Shown here: positions 14,220 to 22,222 of the stretch, piece by piece
Numbering within the stretch: position 1 is the first letter of the stretch
Layout: each line of letters starts with the position of its first letter
NCBI GenBank assembly: GCA_023258355.1
Contig: JALQZL010000011.1
Span: forward strand, 1-24,149
Origin: Wenzhouxiangellaceae bacterium
Lineage (GTDB): Bacteria; Pseudomonadota; Gammaproteobacteria; Xanthomonadales; Wenzhouxiangellaceae
Length of the DNA: 24,149 nucleotides
Direction of reading: 5' to 3'
Notes under the pieces: generated by a model
Databases searched by the model: none
The model's input: only the letters and a program-made list of their open reading frames with translations
Told to the model about the DNA's origin: nothing
Made by a program: the position numbers and the translations under genes

Positions 14220-15805
14220 TGCCTGCATGGCGGTTGACTCGCCATGCCTTGTTGTGGCCGTTATTGTTGCTGGTGGCTTTGCCACTGCTGATGCTCTTAC
14301 TAGCATGGTTTGAGCCTCAGCCAACCGTTTGGGCACACATTCGAGATCATTTACTGCCACGTTTGGTGGGCCACAGCCTGCTCTTGCTGTGTGTTGTGGG
14401 GCTGGGTGTGGCGGTATTGGGTGTGGGAATGGCTTGGCTATCGGGCTGTTGTGAATACCCACTTCGCCGTCTGCTAGATCCTCTGCTAGTCCTTCCGCTT
14501 GCTTTCCCAACCTATGTCTTGGCATTCATCTATTTGGGTTTACTCGATTACAGTGGGCCCATACAAAGTCAGTGGCGGGCCTGGTTTGATGAAACCCCGA
14601 CGGTTTTTGAGGCTTTGTCAGGCCCCTCAGGGGTCTTGCTGATTTTGATTTTGGCATTTTATCCCTACGTCTATCTTTTGGCGCGTGCCTCATTCTCTAG
14701 TGGTGGCCTGGCCGCTTTTGAGGCCAGTCGTAGTTTGGGGGTTGGCCCATTTAAGACCTTTTTTCGCGTTTCTTTGCCAATTGCACGGCCAGCGATCATC
14801 GCGGGTCTTACCCTGGCGATGATGGAAACGCTGGCTGATTTTGGGGCAGTCTCCATTTTTGGTTTCGACACATTCACAACGGCGATTTATCGCACGTGGT
14901 TTGGTCTTTTCAACCTCACTGCGGCCGTTCAACTGGCTTCGATTCTGATGTTGTTTGTCTTGGTTTTGATTGTGGTGGAGCGAATCAGCCGCAGTGAAGG
15001 CGCGGGTGAGGCGGAGCGGCGTCCCACAGGCCATCGAATTATCCTCAGAGGCTCTTTGCGTTGGCTGGCCACCGGCTCACAACTGACCTTGGTGGCCTTG
15101 GCAGTGATCCTCCCGTTCACCCAACTACTCATTTGGGCATGGCCACAATTGCCTGAGACTTTCTCAGCGTCTATGCCAGCATTGATCTCAAATACCTTGT
15201 TGTTAGGGCTCACAGGGGCTTTGTTGGTCGTCTTTGGTGGTGTCTGCTTGCTGGCCGCCACACACAAAATTCGCCAGCGAGGGCAGATTCTGCCCGAAGT
15301 GGCCTCTTTGGGCTACGCCATTCCTGGAACAGTGTTGGCAGTGGCCATCATGCTGGCCTTTATTCGCGTAGACCAATGGCTAGGCACCGCCATCGCTGGG
15401 GGTCTATTTGCCTTACTGTTGGCTTACCTCATCCGATTCTTGCGTGTGGCTTGGGGTCCACTGGAAAGTGTCGCTGGAAGGATCAGGCCAGAGTATACTG
15501 AGGTCGCAAGGAGCTTGGGGGTGGCGCGTTGGTATACGATTTTGCGCGTCAATGTCCCGCTACTTTGGCCAGGTCTGATTACAGCCTTTTTGTTGGCTGT
15601 GGTCGAGATCGCCAAAGAAATGCCAGCCACATTGATGCTTCGCCCATTCGGTTGGGATACACTCGCTGTTCGTATTTATGAGCTCACGGCAGAAGGTCAG
15701 TGGGAGATGGCAGCGTTGCCCGCTCTGGTCTTGGTTGCCATTGGTTCTTTGCCAGTCATTTTTCTTATCCGACGAGCCTCTAACTTGGTCGGTGCTAACA
15801 GATAA
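14219..15805 (+). CDS. Iron(III) ABC transporter permease (FbpB type)
   Basis: A 528-residue inner-membrane permease with two fused BPD_transp_1 halves and about 12 hydrophobic segments. Each half has an EAA-type loop that docks the ATPase: EASRSLGVGPFKTFFRVSLPIARP (about residues 166-189) and EVARSLGVARWYTILRVNVPLLWP (about 427-450). The fused two-domain arrangement and the text MMETLADFGAVSIFGFDTFTTAIY and EIAKEMPATLMLRPFGWDTLAVRIYE are characteristic of FbpB ferric-iron permeases. The ATG shares one base with the stop of the binding-protein gene. No ATPase gene (fbpC) follows: gcvT starts 9 bases after the stop, so the ATPase must be encoded elsewhere or shared. Confidence 0.93.
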   Translation: MPAWRLTRHALLWPLLLLVALPLLMLLLAWFEPQPTVWAHIRDHLLPRLVGHSLLLLCVVGLGVAVLGVGMAWLSGCCEYPLRRLLDPLLVLPLAFPTYVLAFIYLGLLDYSGPIQSQWRAWFDETPTVFEALSGPSGVLLILILAFYPYVYLLARASFSSGGLAAFEASRSLGVGPFKTFFRVSLPIARPAIIAGLTLAMMETLADFGAVSIFGFDTFTTAIYRTWFGLFNLTAAVQLASILMLFVLVLIVVERISRSEGAGEAERRPTGHRIILRGSLRWLATGSQLTLVALAVILPFTQLLIWAWPQLPETFSASMPALISNTLLLGLTGALLVVFGGVCLLAATHKIRQRGQILPEVASLGYAIPGTVLAVAIMLAFIRVDQWLGTAIAGGLFALLLAYLIRFLRVAWGPLESVAGRIRPEYTEVARSLGVARWYTILRVNVPLLWPGLITAFLLAVVEIAKEMPATLMLRPFGWDTLAVRIYELTAEGQWEMAALPALVLVAIGSLPVIFLIRRASNLVGANR

Positions 15806-15814
15806 GGTCTTAAC

Positions 15815-16897
15815 ATGGAATTGAAAACGCCTTTACATAATGCCCACATCGCAGCGGGCGGGCAGATGGTTAACTTTGCTGGCTGGTCTATGCCGATTCA
15901 CTATGGTTCGCAAATCAAAGAGCATACGGCCGTGCGAGAAACAGCCGGCATGTTTGATGTCTCTCATATGACCGTGGTTGATATTCAAGGGGCGGATGCA
16001 AAAGCGTATTTGAGGTTCTTGCTGGCCAATGATGTCGCAAAGCTCACCCAATCAGGCCAAGCCCTTTATGGCTGTATGCTCAATCCAACAGGCGGCATTA
16101 TTGATGACCTGATAACCTATTTTATCAACCCTTCTTTTTATCGAACCGTGGTTAATGCAGCCACCCGCGAACAAGATTTGGCTTGGATGCAAAGCAAAGC
16201 AGAGTCTTTTGATGTGAAGATTGTTGAGCGGGATGATTTGGCGATGGTGGCGGTTCAGGGACCCAAAGCGAGACACATTGTTTCCGAAATTCTCAAGGGC
16301 CCAGAACTACTGGAAATGAAACCATTCATGTCCACACCTTTTGGTGACTGGTTTGTTGCTCGAACCGGCTATACCGGAGAAGATGGTTTTGAGATTTTGC
16401 TACCCGCCGACCAAGCGAATGAGTTTTGGCAAGCGTTGTTGGCGGCCGGTGTGGTTCCTTGTGGCCTTGGCGCACGCGATTCCTTGCGTCTAGAAGGCGG
16501 ATTGAATCTTTATGGTCAAGACATGACCACCGAAACCACGCCTTTGGAATCTAATTTAGCCTGGACAGTGGCTCTCAACACAGAAGAGCGGGACTTTGTC
16601 GGCGCTCAAGCGCTGTTGGCGCAGAAAACCGCGGGCGTACCACGCCAGTTGGTGGGACTGGTTCTTGATAAAGGAGCCATCCCCCGAACCGGAAGTGTTG
16701 TCGAGACGCCTGCGGGTGAGGGTGTGATTACCAGCGGCTCATTTGGACCCACTATCGATCGGCCAATCGCTTTGGCCAGATTGCCTGCAGGTGATTTTGA
16801 CGAGGTGACAGTGATCGTGCGTGGGCGCTCATTGAGCGCAAAGGTTGTTAAGCCGCCCTTTGTTCGTCAAGGCGAAGTCAAGGTGACACTCAGCTAG
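15815..16897 (+). CDS. gcvT: Glycine cleavage system T protein (aminomethyltransferase)
   Basis: A 360-residue T protein, which transfers the methylene unit from aminomethyl-lipoyl H protein to tetrahydrofolate and releases ammonia. Family features: LKTPLHNAHIAAGGQMVNFAGWSMPIHYGS, FDVSHMTVVDIQG, YGCMLNPTGGIIDDLITYF (catalytic Asp near 97-98), ARTGYTGEDGFEILLP, LGARDSLRLEGGLNLYGQDM, then the C-terminal barrel domain (TSGSFGPTIDRPIALARLP). The start ATG has TAAGG 7 bases upstream, overlapping the permease stop. gcvH and gcvP, usual partners, are not in the window, and no glycine riboswitch can fit in the 9-base gap. Its 3' end overlaps the convergent asparaginase-like gene by 8 bases. Confidence 0.96.
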   Translation: MELKTPLHNAHIAAGGQMVNFAGWSMPIHYGSQIKEHTAVRETAGMFDVSHMTVVDIQGADAKAYLRFLLANDVAKLTQSGQALYGCMLNPTGGIIDDLITYFINPSFYRTVVNAATREQDLAWMQSKAESFDVKIVERDDLAMVAVQGPKARHIVSEILKGPELLEMKPFMSTPFGDWFVARTGYTGEDGFEILLPADQANEFWQALLAAGVVPCGLGARDSLRLEGGLNLYGQDMTTETTPLESNLAWTVALNTEERDFVGAQALLAQKTAGVPRQLVGLVLDKGAIPRTGSVVETPAGEGVITSGSFGPTIDRPIALARLPAGDFDEVTVIVRGRSLSAKVVKPPFVRQGEVKVTLS

Positions 16898-17384
16898 CTT
16901 CAATCGATTCAAAACGATTGGCTGATCGATTCTTTCGAACTTCCATTGGGTTCCAAATACGGCCGTTCATTGCGATCCAAACCCCTGGCTTCAAGACTTG
17001 AACAGCGCCGACGGCGCAGCCAATGTTGAAAACAGCGTCTGAGTCGATAAAGCGCGCCGGGTTGAGTGCGCCAGTCATCACCATGACTTTGTTTGGAATA
17101 TCCGAAAGTACTCGAGCAGTGTCCACCATGCTATCGGTGCCATGTGTGATCAGGACATGGGTGGCTGACGATGCCGTGATGGCCTCATGAATCGAGTGGC
17201 GGTCCTCGTCAGTCATATGCAAGGAGTCTTTTCGCATCAGTGCTTGAATCTCCCACTCAAAAGCCACGTTCATGGCCCGCAAGATCCGCGCAATTTCAGG
17301 CTCACCGATTTGGTAGTCTGATTGGTCATCGTAGTAGATCTTATCGATCGTACCGCCAGTGGTCAGAATTTGAAGTTTTTCCAC
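16890..17384 (-). CDS. Single-domain asparaginase-like protein
   Basis: A 164-residue protein corresponding only to the N-terminal domain of L-asparaginases and GatD-like proteins. Active-site motifs are visible: LTTGGTIDK with the presumed nucleophile Thr12, KDSLHMTDEDR (52-62) and THGTDSMVDTA (80-90, Thr83-Asp84), then VMTGA (102-106). The second domain of the usual 330-residue enzyme is absent, and the frame ends naturally, with no remnant in the overlapping gcvT sequence. Short single-domain versions occur in marine bacteria as I recall, so it is more likely a family variant than a truncation. Whether it hydrolyses asparagine is unknown. No signal peptide, so cytoplasmic. No clear ribosome binding site upstream of 17384. 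Confidence 0.85.
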   Translation of the reverse strand: MEKLQILTTGGTIDKIYYDDQSDYQIGEPEIARILRAMNVAFEWEIQALMRKDSLHMTDEDRHSIHEAITASSATHVLITHGTDSMVDTARVLSDIPNKVMVMTGALNPARFIDSDAVFNIGCAVGAVQVLKPGVWIAMNGRIWNPMEVRKNRSANRFESIEAS

Positions 17385-17442
17385 AATCTAATGTCCGGTT
17401 TTTAGCCTTGAGCTAGCTATGCATCTCATTAGCCCAACAGTG

Positions 17443-17461
17443 ATGGGCCCGCCAGGCCCAT
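17443..17461. other. Hairpin between divergent genes
   Basis: ATGGGCC (17443-17449) and GGCCCAT (17455-17461) form a perfect 7-bp stem with a 5-base loop in the 114-base space between the asparaginase-like gene and the large exported-protein gene. There is no T-run, and neither gene ends here, so it is not a terminator. It might be an operator or a leader structure for the plus-strand gene. Confidence 0.4.
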
Positions 17462-17489
17462 TCAACGAATTTACGCTCGAGTAGAGTAG

Positions 17490-17495
17490 TATAAC
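17490..17495 (+). promoter_or_regulatory. Possible -10 box very close to a start codon
   Basis: TATAAC matches the sigma-70 -10 consensus at five of six positions but lies only 3 bases before the ATG at 17499, which would give an almost leaderless transcript. No convincing -35 box is 16-18 bases upstream. The match could be chance. Confidence 0.2.
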
Positions 17496-17498
17496 GGC

Positions 17499-20042
17499 AT
17501 GCGAATCTTCAGCTACAGTATGGTGATGCTCGGCATCCTGATGATGGTCTCGGCCAATGTGAGTGCTGAGATGACGCTTCGTCAGATCACTGCACTACAC
17601 TGGCTGCCAGAAACAGCCAACATAGCGCGTGCCTACTCAATCGCTGAGGTTGCCAGTGGTCCACAAGAGATGAGCTCAGTGGATGCTAAAGGGCAAGAAA
17701 CTCGCCGAGCCCAGTCCAGTCAATCGCTGATGACCGCAAGGGGCTTACCAACAGTCTCTAGTCACCTAGCCAGTGGACACTGGGGCTACTGGGTACTGAC
17801 TAGGCAAGGTGATGCCAGTCGATCTTTCTTTATGCCCTCTCTTGAGGACTTACCACCCGATCCTTTTCTTGAATGGCCCATTTGGCAGGCGGTGGTTGCA
17901 CGTGAGGCAACAGCTATTTGGGCGGGTGTAGGCGCTGCCCAACGCGAAAAGATTTTTGGCGATTTATGGCGTGTATTCGAGCAAGCCCCCAATGCACATC
18001 AACAGCATGCCCTGAGTCAGGCACGGCGCATTGAACGGATGCGCGCCGCGCGAGCCGAGAGTACAGCCCAAACCATATTGAGCTCATTGTTATTGGCTGA
18101 GTCACAGTTTCAGTGGCGACGAGCTCACTATCTTGAGAGTGTGTGGTTGCTTCTTGAAGGAATGATGCATGTGGCGAGTCAAGAAGACGCCCAGAATGCG
18201 AGGTTTTATGCCAATTGGCTGAATGATTTGCCCGAGGATGAAGTCAGACAACTGCGCCAAATTGATATCAATTTACCCGTCATCGTTGCGCTGTTGGTCG
18301 ATAGCGCTACCCACCTGATTAATCCTTCAAAAGAGCGAGACTTGGCCGTTGAGCGAATGGCCTCTGCCTACAGTCGTTTAACCCTGTTTGTTTCTAATCC
18401 ATCGATTTATCTAGACCAGCCTATCCGTGGCGAGACGCTCAGTGAGTCGGGGGCTTGCTTGAGTGCCACCAAACCCCGTGTGATCTCAGAGTGCTTGGCG
18501 GATCTTAATCAAAGCTTAGCCAATCACTTTCAAAGTGAGGAGTTAGTGGGTGCCAATGGGCCTTACTCCAGTCAATTTTTGCTTCGAGAATTGGATCTGA
18601 TCAGCTGGCAAAGGGCACGATATCTCGATGGCTACACGCAATGGCGCTTAGGCCAAGCTTGTCAGGTGCCTCGTTGGTTTAATCTGTTGGAGTGGTCGTT
18701 GGCCACAGCTTGGTGGCAGGGATTGATGGATGCGGATGGTGTTGATCTTGATGGCGATCAATATCAGTCGAATGTTAATAGTGAATGGTTACCGCGTGTC
18801 GCTCAGTTTAAGCAAGAGGCTCATCAGTGGCTTGAGTGTATGAGCGGTGGTTCCCCTAAATCAAATGTCATTGCGAAATTTGTTGAGTTGCAACGGGGTT
18901 TGCTTGACGCTTTGAGCGTCGAATTAGAAACGGCCATGGCCAACTTCTATCGGGAGGCAGTGCGTCCCCAATCAGACATTGATTTAGATCAGCCACTGAT
19001 TCTTGAGCAGGGGATGACGCCAACTAGTTACCGTAATACTGAATTGAAAATCACGCCGTGTGATCCGGTACGTGCCTGTGGAAGCCGTGTGGAGCTGACG
19101 CCGAGCAGCGTGCTACTTGATCTTGTTCCGGCGGGCTTTTGGATTGCGGACCAGATGCGTTTAGGAGAAGTCTCATTTTGTTATGACAACGTGCGTTGGA
19201 CTGATCGTCAGATGTCCATCGCACGGGCCAACGACTCTGGTGTGGCTGACTATTCTGGTCGACTGAGTTTTAATTTGCTCGCAGAGTTTACCCACACCAA
19301 TGGCGATATAGAACCTATTTTTAATCGCCATCTAGAGACGAAAGAGCGTGCCAATTTCTTCTTCGGACGTGCAGATGAGGCTCAGCTCGAGATGGATTGT
19401 CCATATGGTTTGGATGGGCAGCCGGTTCAGAGCACGCTTGAGAATGAGCGTGCTGGTCTGGTACCAGAAAGATTGACCTACTTTACGAGTATCCCCACAC
19501 CGACATCCGCATATCTGAGCGCCAATTGGGAGACGTGGCAATTGGCTCTCTTGGATGACGAGCAAGTCACCATTCACCACGCCACAGGCGACCGTGCAAT
19601 TTACCTAGAAGCAGAGCGTCATCGACGTGCATTGATAGACCGTCGAGAAAGGACCTTGGCGACTCAAATGAGTAGTCTTGAAACCCAGGCTAGCAATCGA
19701 CAATTGGTGGCAGCCATGCTTGAGGTGGATGCCATTTCTCGTCTGATGAGACGGATTCTGGAGCTTCATTATGGATGGGTGCTGAATAGGGATGACTTAT
19801 TACGCTCATTGGTTGCAGGTGAAGAGAGCTTGTTATCTCGTGATGATATCCGGATGGCCCGTGATCAGGGCATCCAAATCGAAAGCCTGATAGCTCGGGG
19901 CCATCAAAGGCTCGATCAGTTCGAGCAACAATGGGAACGCTATCCTGACAGTCTGACGCAGTCTGGCCAAGTGCCTGCTGAACTGATGATGTCTGAGATT
20001 ATGCTGCGGACTTTTTCCGACGAACAGTCAACAGCGCCATAA
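17499..20042 (+). CDS. Large exported protein of unknown function (847 aa)
   Basis: I do not recognise this protein. It has a plausible cleavable signal peptide (MRIFSYSMVMLGILMMVSANVSA, cleaved about residue 23), so it should be periplasmic or secreted. The start at 17499 supplies the only positive charge of the n-region. No other membrane segment is obvious. Residues about 30-470 are rich in Trp, Leu, Ala and Glu and look helical, repeat-like but without clear TPR spacing. About 505-680 look beta-rich, with cysteines in TPCDPVRACGS, SFCYDN and MDCPYG. Residues about 690-847 look helical again, with long charged heptad-like stretches (ERTLATQMSSLETQASNRQ, HQRLDQFEQQWERY). Eleven or so cysteines in an exported protein suggest disulfides. 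The 3' end overlaps the convergent DUF2069 gene by 44 bases. Codon use looks like its neighbours. Confidence 0.85.
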   Translation: MRIFSYSMVMLGILMMVSANVSAEMTLRQITALHWLPETANIARAYSIAEVASGPQEMSSVDAKGQETRRAQSSQSLMTARGLPTVSSHLASGHWGYWVLTRQGDASRSFFMPSLEDLPPDPFLEWPIWQAVVAREATAIWAGVGAAQREKIFGDLWRVFEQAPNAHQQHALSQARRIERMRAARAESTAQTILSSLLLAESQFQWRRAHYLESVWLLLEGMMHVASQEDAQNARFYANWLNDLPEDEVRQLRQIDINLPVIVALLVDSATHLINPSKERDLAVERMASAYSRLTLFVSNPSIYLDQPIRGETLSESGACLSATKPRVISECLADLNQSLANHFQSEELVGANGPYSSQFLLRELDLISWQRARYLDGYTQWRLGQACQVPRWFNLLEWSLATAWWQGLMDADGVDLDGDQYQSNVNSEWLPRVAQFKQEAHQWLECMSGGSPKSNVIAKFVELQRGLLDALSVELETAMANFYREAVRPQSDIDLDQPLILEQGMTPTSYRNTELKITPCDPVRACGSRVELTPSSVLLDLVPAGFWIADQMRLGEVSFCYDNVRWTDRQMSIARANDSGVADYSGRLSFNLLAEFTHTNGDIEPIFNRHLETKERANFFFGRADEAQLEMDCPYGLDGQPVQSTLENERAGLVPERLTYFTSIPTPTSAYLSANWETWQLALLDDEQVTIHHATGDRAIYLEAERHRRALIDRRERTLATQMSSLETQASNRQLVAAMLEVDAISRLMRRILELHYGWVLNRDDLLRSLVAGEESLLSRDDIRMARDQGIQIESLIARGHQRLDQFEQQWERYPDSLTQSGQVPAELMMSEIMLRTFSDEQSTAP

Positions 20043-20334
20043 AATAAACCGTTATTAAAGCGATCTGAATGCCAGCAGGCACCCTCACTTCAGGTGTCGC
20101 ATAAAGTTCTGCAATGGCGAGTGAGAAATAAAACAAAAGAATAAACCCGGCAATCACTAAGCTTCTGACATTTAATTGCCACACACCCCAGACAGGGGCC
20201 AACAAAGGCACACTCATGACAGCCACAACAAATACCTTCGGGAGCGATTCCGAGGGGAATAACCAGCCAAACCAGATCCATTGAAGAAGGATCAGTGCCA
20301 AGTAAGTCCATCGACACCAATGAACTGACATCAT
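19999..20334 (-). CDS. DUF2069 membrane protein
   Basis: A 111-residue membrane protein with four hydrophobic segments (TYLALILLQWIWFGWLF, VFVVAVMSVPLLAPVWGVW, SLVIAGFILLFYFSLAIAELY, GIQIALITVYFMALLTV) and a basic tail. The pattern, with PLL.P..G...GR/N...W and a central F.YF...I.E.., is that of the DUF2069 family, found next to wrbA in many gammaproteobacteria; its function is unknown. I chose the ATG at 20334 because it overlaps the wrbA stop (ATGA); a second ATG at 20331 follows directly. Upstream starts within wrbA are unlikely. The stop lies 44 bases inside the end of the large exported-protein gene on the other strand. Confidence 0.85.
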   Translation of the reverse strand: MMSVHWCRWTYLALILLQWIWFGWLFPSESLPKVFVVAVMSVPLLAPVWGVWQLNVRSLVIAGFILLFYFSLAIAELYATPEVRVPAGIQIALITVYFMALLTVRRKKSAA

Positions 20335-20939
20335 GTGTCTAACCGAACGGCTAAGCTGGCAATACGCGCACCAAGCGCCTGACAAAGCTCTATTTCATCG
20401 CTATCCAGACCTCGATCAGCATCAGATCCCGCCAAATGGCTAGGCCCGTAGGGTGTCCCCCCACTTTGCGTCCGTGTCAGCGCTTTTTCAGAGTAGGGCA
20501 GCCCAGCAATAATCATTCCATGGTGAATAAGTGGCACCATCATGGTCAGTAATGTCGCCTCCTGACCACCGTGTAAAGTGGCTGTTGATGTAAAGACTCC
20601 CGCTGGCTTTCCAATGAGTGCACCCGAAGCCCATTGGCCACCCGTGCCATCCAAGAAATACTTGACGGATGAGGCCATGTTTCCAAACCGCGTTGGACTC
20701 CCCAGAATAAGGCCACTACAATCATTAACATCGGCACTTTGCACCAATGCGGGACCTGAGTCAGGTAATTCAACAGGTGTTGGATCGATGGCTGAGGTAA
20801 TGGGAGCCACCGAGCGTAAGACAGCGCAGGCTTGGTCGACCTGTTCAACACCGCGCGCGATTTCCCGAGCCATGGCTAGGGTATTGCCATGAACTGAGTG
20901 ACAGAGGACTAGGATCTTTTTCAATGTATTAAAGCTCAT
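20331..20939 (-). CDS. wrbA: NAD(P)H:quinone oxidoreductase WrbA
   Basis: A 202-residue flavodoxin-like enzyme that reduces quinones by two electrons using NAD(P)H and FMN, protecting against redox cycling. The FMN phosphate loop is present as CHSVHGNTLAMA near the start, a more diverged version of the usual YYSxYGH. GSPTRFGNMASSVKYFLDGTGGQWASGALIGKPAGVF, TSTATLHGGQEATLLTM and LIHHGMIIAGLPYSE are strongly WrbA-like, as is GGTPYGPSHLAG near the C-terminus. The ATG at 20939 is preferred over TTG 20948, which lies at the likely transcription start. It is coupled by ATGA to DUF2069 downstream and is divergent from, and nearly abutting, yihY. Confidence 0.93.
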   Translation of the reverse strand: MSFNTLKKILVLCHSVHGNTLAMAREIARGVEQVDQACAVLRSVAPITSAIDPTPVELPDSGPALVQSADVNDCSGLILGSPTRFGNMASSVKYFLDGTGGQWASGALIGKPAGVFTSTATLHGGQEATLLTMMVPLIHHGMIIAGLPYSEKALTRTQSGGTPYGPSHLAGSDADRGLDSDEIELCQALGARIASLAVRLDT

Positions 20940-20947
20940 GAGTGCCA

Positions 20948-20953
20948 AAAGGA
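20948..20953 (+). promoter_or_regulatory. Ribosome binding site for yihY TTG start
   Basis: AAAGGA lies 9 bases before the TTG at 20963. A GTG start at 20942 would place this site inside the gene, so TTG is the better choice although it is a rare start. Confidence 0.45.
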
Positions 20954-20954
20954 A

Positions 20955-20983
20955 ATTATAAATTGAATGATGTGAAGTCTATC
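20955..20983 (-). promoter_or_regulatory. Possible wrbA promoter inside the yihY start region
   Basis: On the minus strand a perfect TATAAT lies at 20960-20955, 15 bases before the wrbA ATG. The hexamer 17 bases upstream (GATAGA, 20983-20978) is a poor -35. The box overlaps the first codons of the divergent yihY, so transcription from it and yihY translation signals share sequence. Confidence 0.35.
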
Positions 20984-22222
20984 ACCGAGACTGTGCAATG
21001 GGCCCACGCCTTTGGTGGTCATTTGTGGCGTCATTTTTTGGAGGACCGTTGCTTTGAGGCAGCAGGCTCTCTGAGCTATAAGACCTTGATTGCTTTGGTG
21101 CCACTTTTGGCTGTGGTGATCGGGATGACCTCAGCCTTCGGGCTTTTCGAGCAATGGGTCACAGACATCGAAGCTTATGTGTTTACTCATTTCGTGCCCG
21201 CCAAAGGGACCGAGATCCAAGGCTACTTAAATCAATTTATCGACCGCTCCGCAGGCCTGACGGGCGCGGGTTCAATTGTACTCATCATCATTGCGGTTTT
21301 GTTGATGAATACCATCGAGCGGAGTTTCAATCGTATCTGGCGTGTTCGCCGGCCTCGGGCTTGGCTCAGTCGCTTTGTGATTTATTGGGCTGTGCTGACT
21401 TTGGGTCCGCTGTTGCTTGGTGCAAGCCTCGCTTTGACCTCTTACTTTGCTGTTTTATCAGCGCTTGCGCCTGAGCTTTTGCAACAGGCACTTGAGTCGG
21501 TGCTGGCCCGCACGGCGCCTTTTTTGGTGGCTTGGTTAGGATTCGGGTTGATGTTCATTCTGATCCCCCATCGGCGGGTGTATATCCGACATGCCGCTGT
21601 CGGTGCTTTCTTCTCAGCCATCTTGTTTGAGGTGGCCAAAGCCGCCTTTGTGGTTTATGTCAGTCATTCATCTACTTATGAAGACTTATACGGTGCTCTG
21701 GCGATCGTCCCCATCTTCTTGATGTGGATTTATGTGTTATGGGTCGTTGTCTTGTTAGGCGCGAGTCTGACCGCCGCACTGACCACGTTCAATATGTCGA
21801 AGACTGCTTGGCAGTGGACCGAGTCCGATCGGTTTGTCTTGCTGATTCGACTGATTTTCTATCTCCACGAGGCCCAAGCGAGGGGAGAGTTTCTCACCCC
21901 TGAGCTGCTCCATCAGCGTGAGCCGGGCGCTACCGATGACATGATTCAGCAGCTCTTGGGATTGTTGGCTGAGCATGGCTGGGTGTCCTTTGATGAGTCT
22001 GGCGCTGTTGTGCTGACAATGGATCTCGCTGAGCGCACCGTCCAGTCGTTGTACGTGCTGGATGATTTCTCTTTACCCGTGTTTAAAGCCAAACATTTGA
22101 GGTCCTCTGATGCACTTGATCAGCGTATGATAGATTTCTTTGGATCAATGACAGAAAGATTAGAGCCCATGACACAGCCCCTGAAGTCATTGCTATCCAC
22201 AAGCGCTATGGAGAAGAGGTAA
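20963..22222 (+). CDS. yihY: YihY/UPF0761 family inner membrane protein
   Basis: A 419-residue membrane protein, once annotated as RNase BN, a label since shown to be wrong for this family. The family core is clear: FLEDRCFEAAGSLSYKTLIALVPLLAVVIGM, RSFNRIWRVRRPRAWLSRFVIYWAVLTLGPLLLGASLAL, FILIPHRRVYIRHAAVGAFFSAILFEVAKAAFVVYV, and YEDLYGALAIVPIFLMWIYVLWVVVLLGASLTAAL. About six membrane segments occupy residues 30-280. The remaining 140 residues form a soluble tail with a winged-helix-like stretch (TDDMIQQLLGLLAEHGWVSFDESGAVVLT), as in Pseudomonas homologues but longer than the 290-residue E. coli YihY. The start is probably TTG 20963, with GTG 20942 as alternative. It overlaps the thioredoxin-like gene by one base. 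Molecular function unknown. Confidence 0.9.
   Translation: MNDVKSITETVQWAHAFGGHLWRHFLEDRCFEAAGSLSYKTLIALVPLLAVVIGMTSAFGLFEQWVTDIEAYVFTHFVPAKGTEIQGYLNQFIDRSAGLTGAGSIVLIIIAVLLMNTIERSFNRIWRVRRPRAWLSRFVIYWAVLTLGPLLLGASLALTSYFAVLSALAPELLQQALESVLARTAPFLVAWLGFGLMFILIPHRRVYIRHAAVGAFFSAILFEVAKAAFVVYVSHSSTYEDLYGALAIVPIFLMWIYVLWVVVLLGASLTAALTTFNMSKTAWQWTESDRFVLLIRLIFYLHEAQARGEFLTPELLHQREPGATDDMIQQLLGLLAEHGWVSFDESGAVVLTMDLAERTVQSLYVLDDFSLPVFKAKHLRSSDALDQRMIDFFGSMTERLEPMTQPLKSLLSTSAMEKR

Noticed and set aside
14022..14525. 167-codon antisense frame over the fbpA/fbpB-like genes
   Set aside because: A shadow of two well-supported plus-strand genes.
15780..15814. Glycine riboswitch before gcvT
   Set aside because: Only 9 bases separate gcvT from the permease gene, and no such structure is seen in the permease 3' end.
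16890..16897. Asparaginase-like gene as a truncated full-length enzyme
   Set aside because: No remnant of the second domain is found beyond the stop. The sequence there is the intact gcvT end on the other strand.
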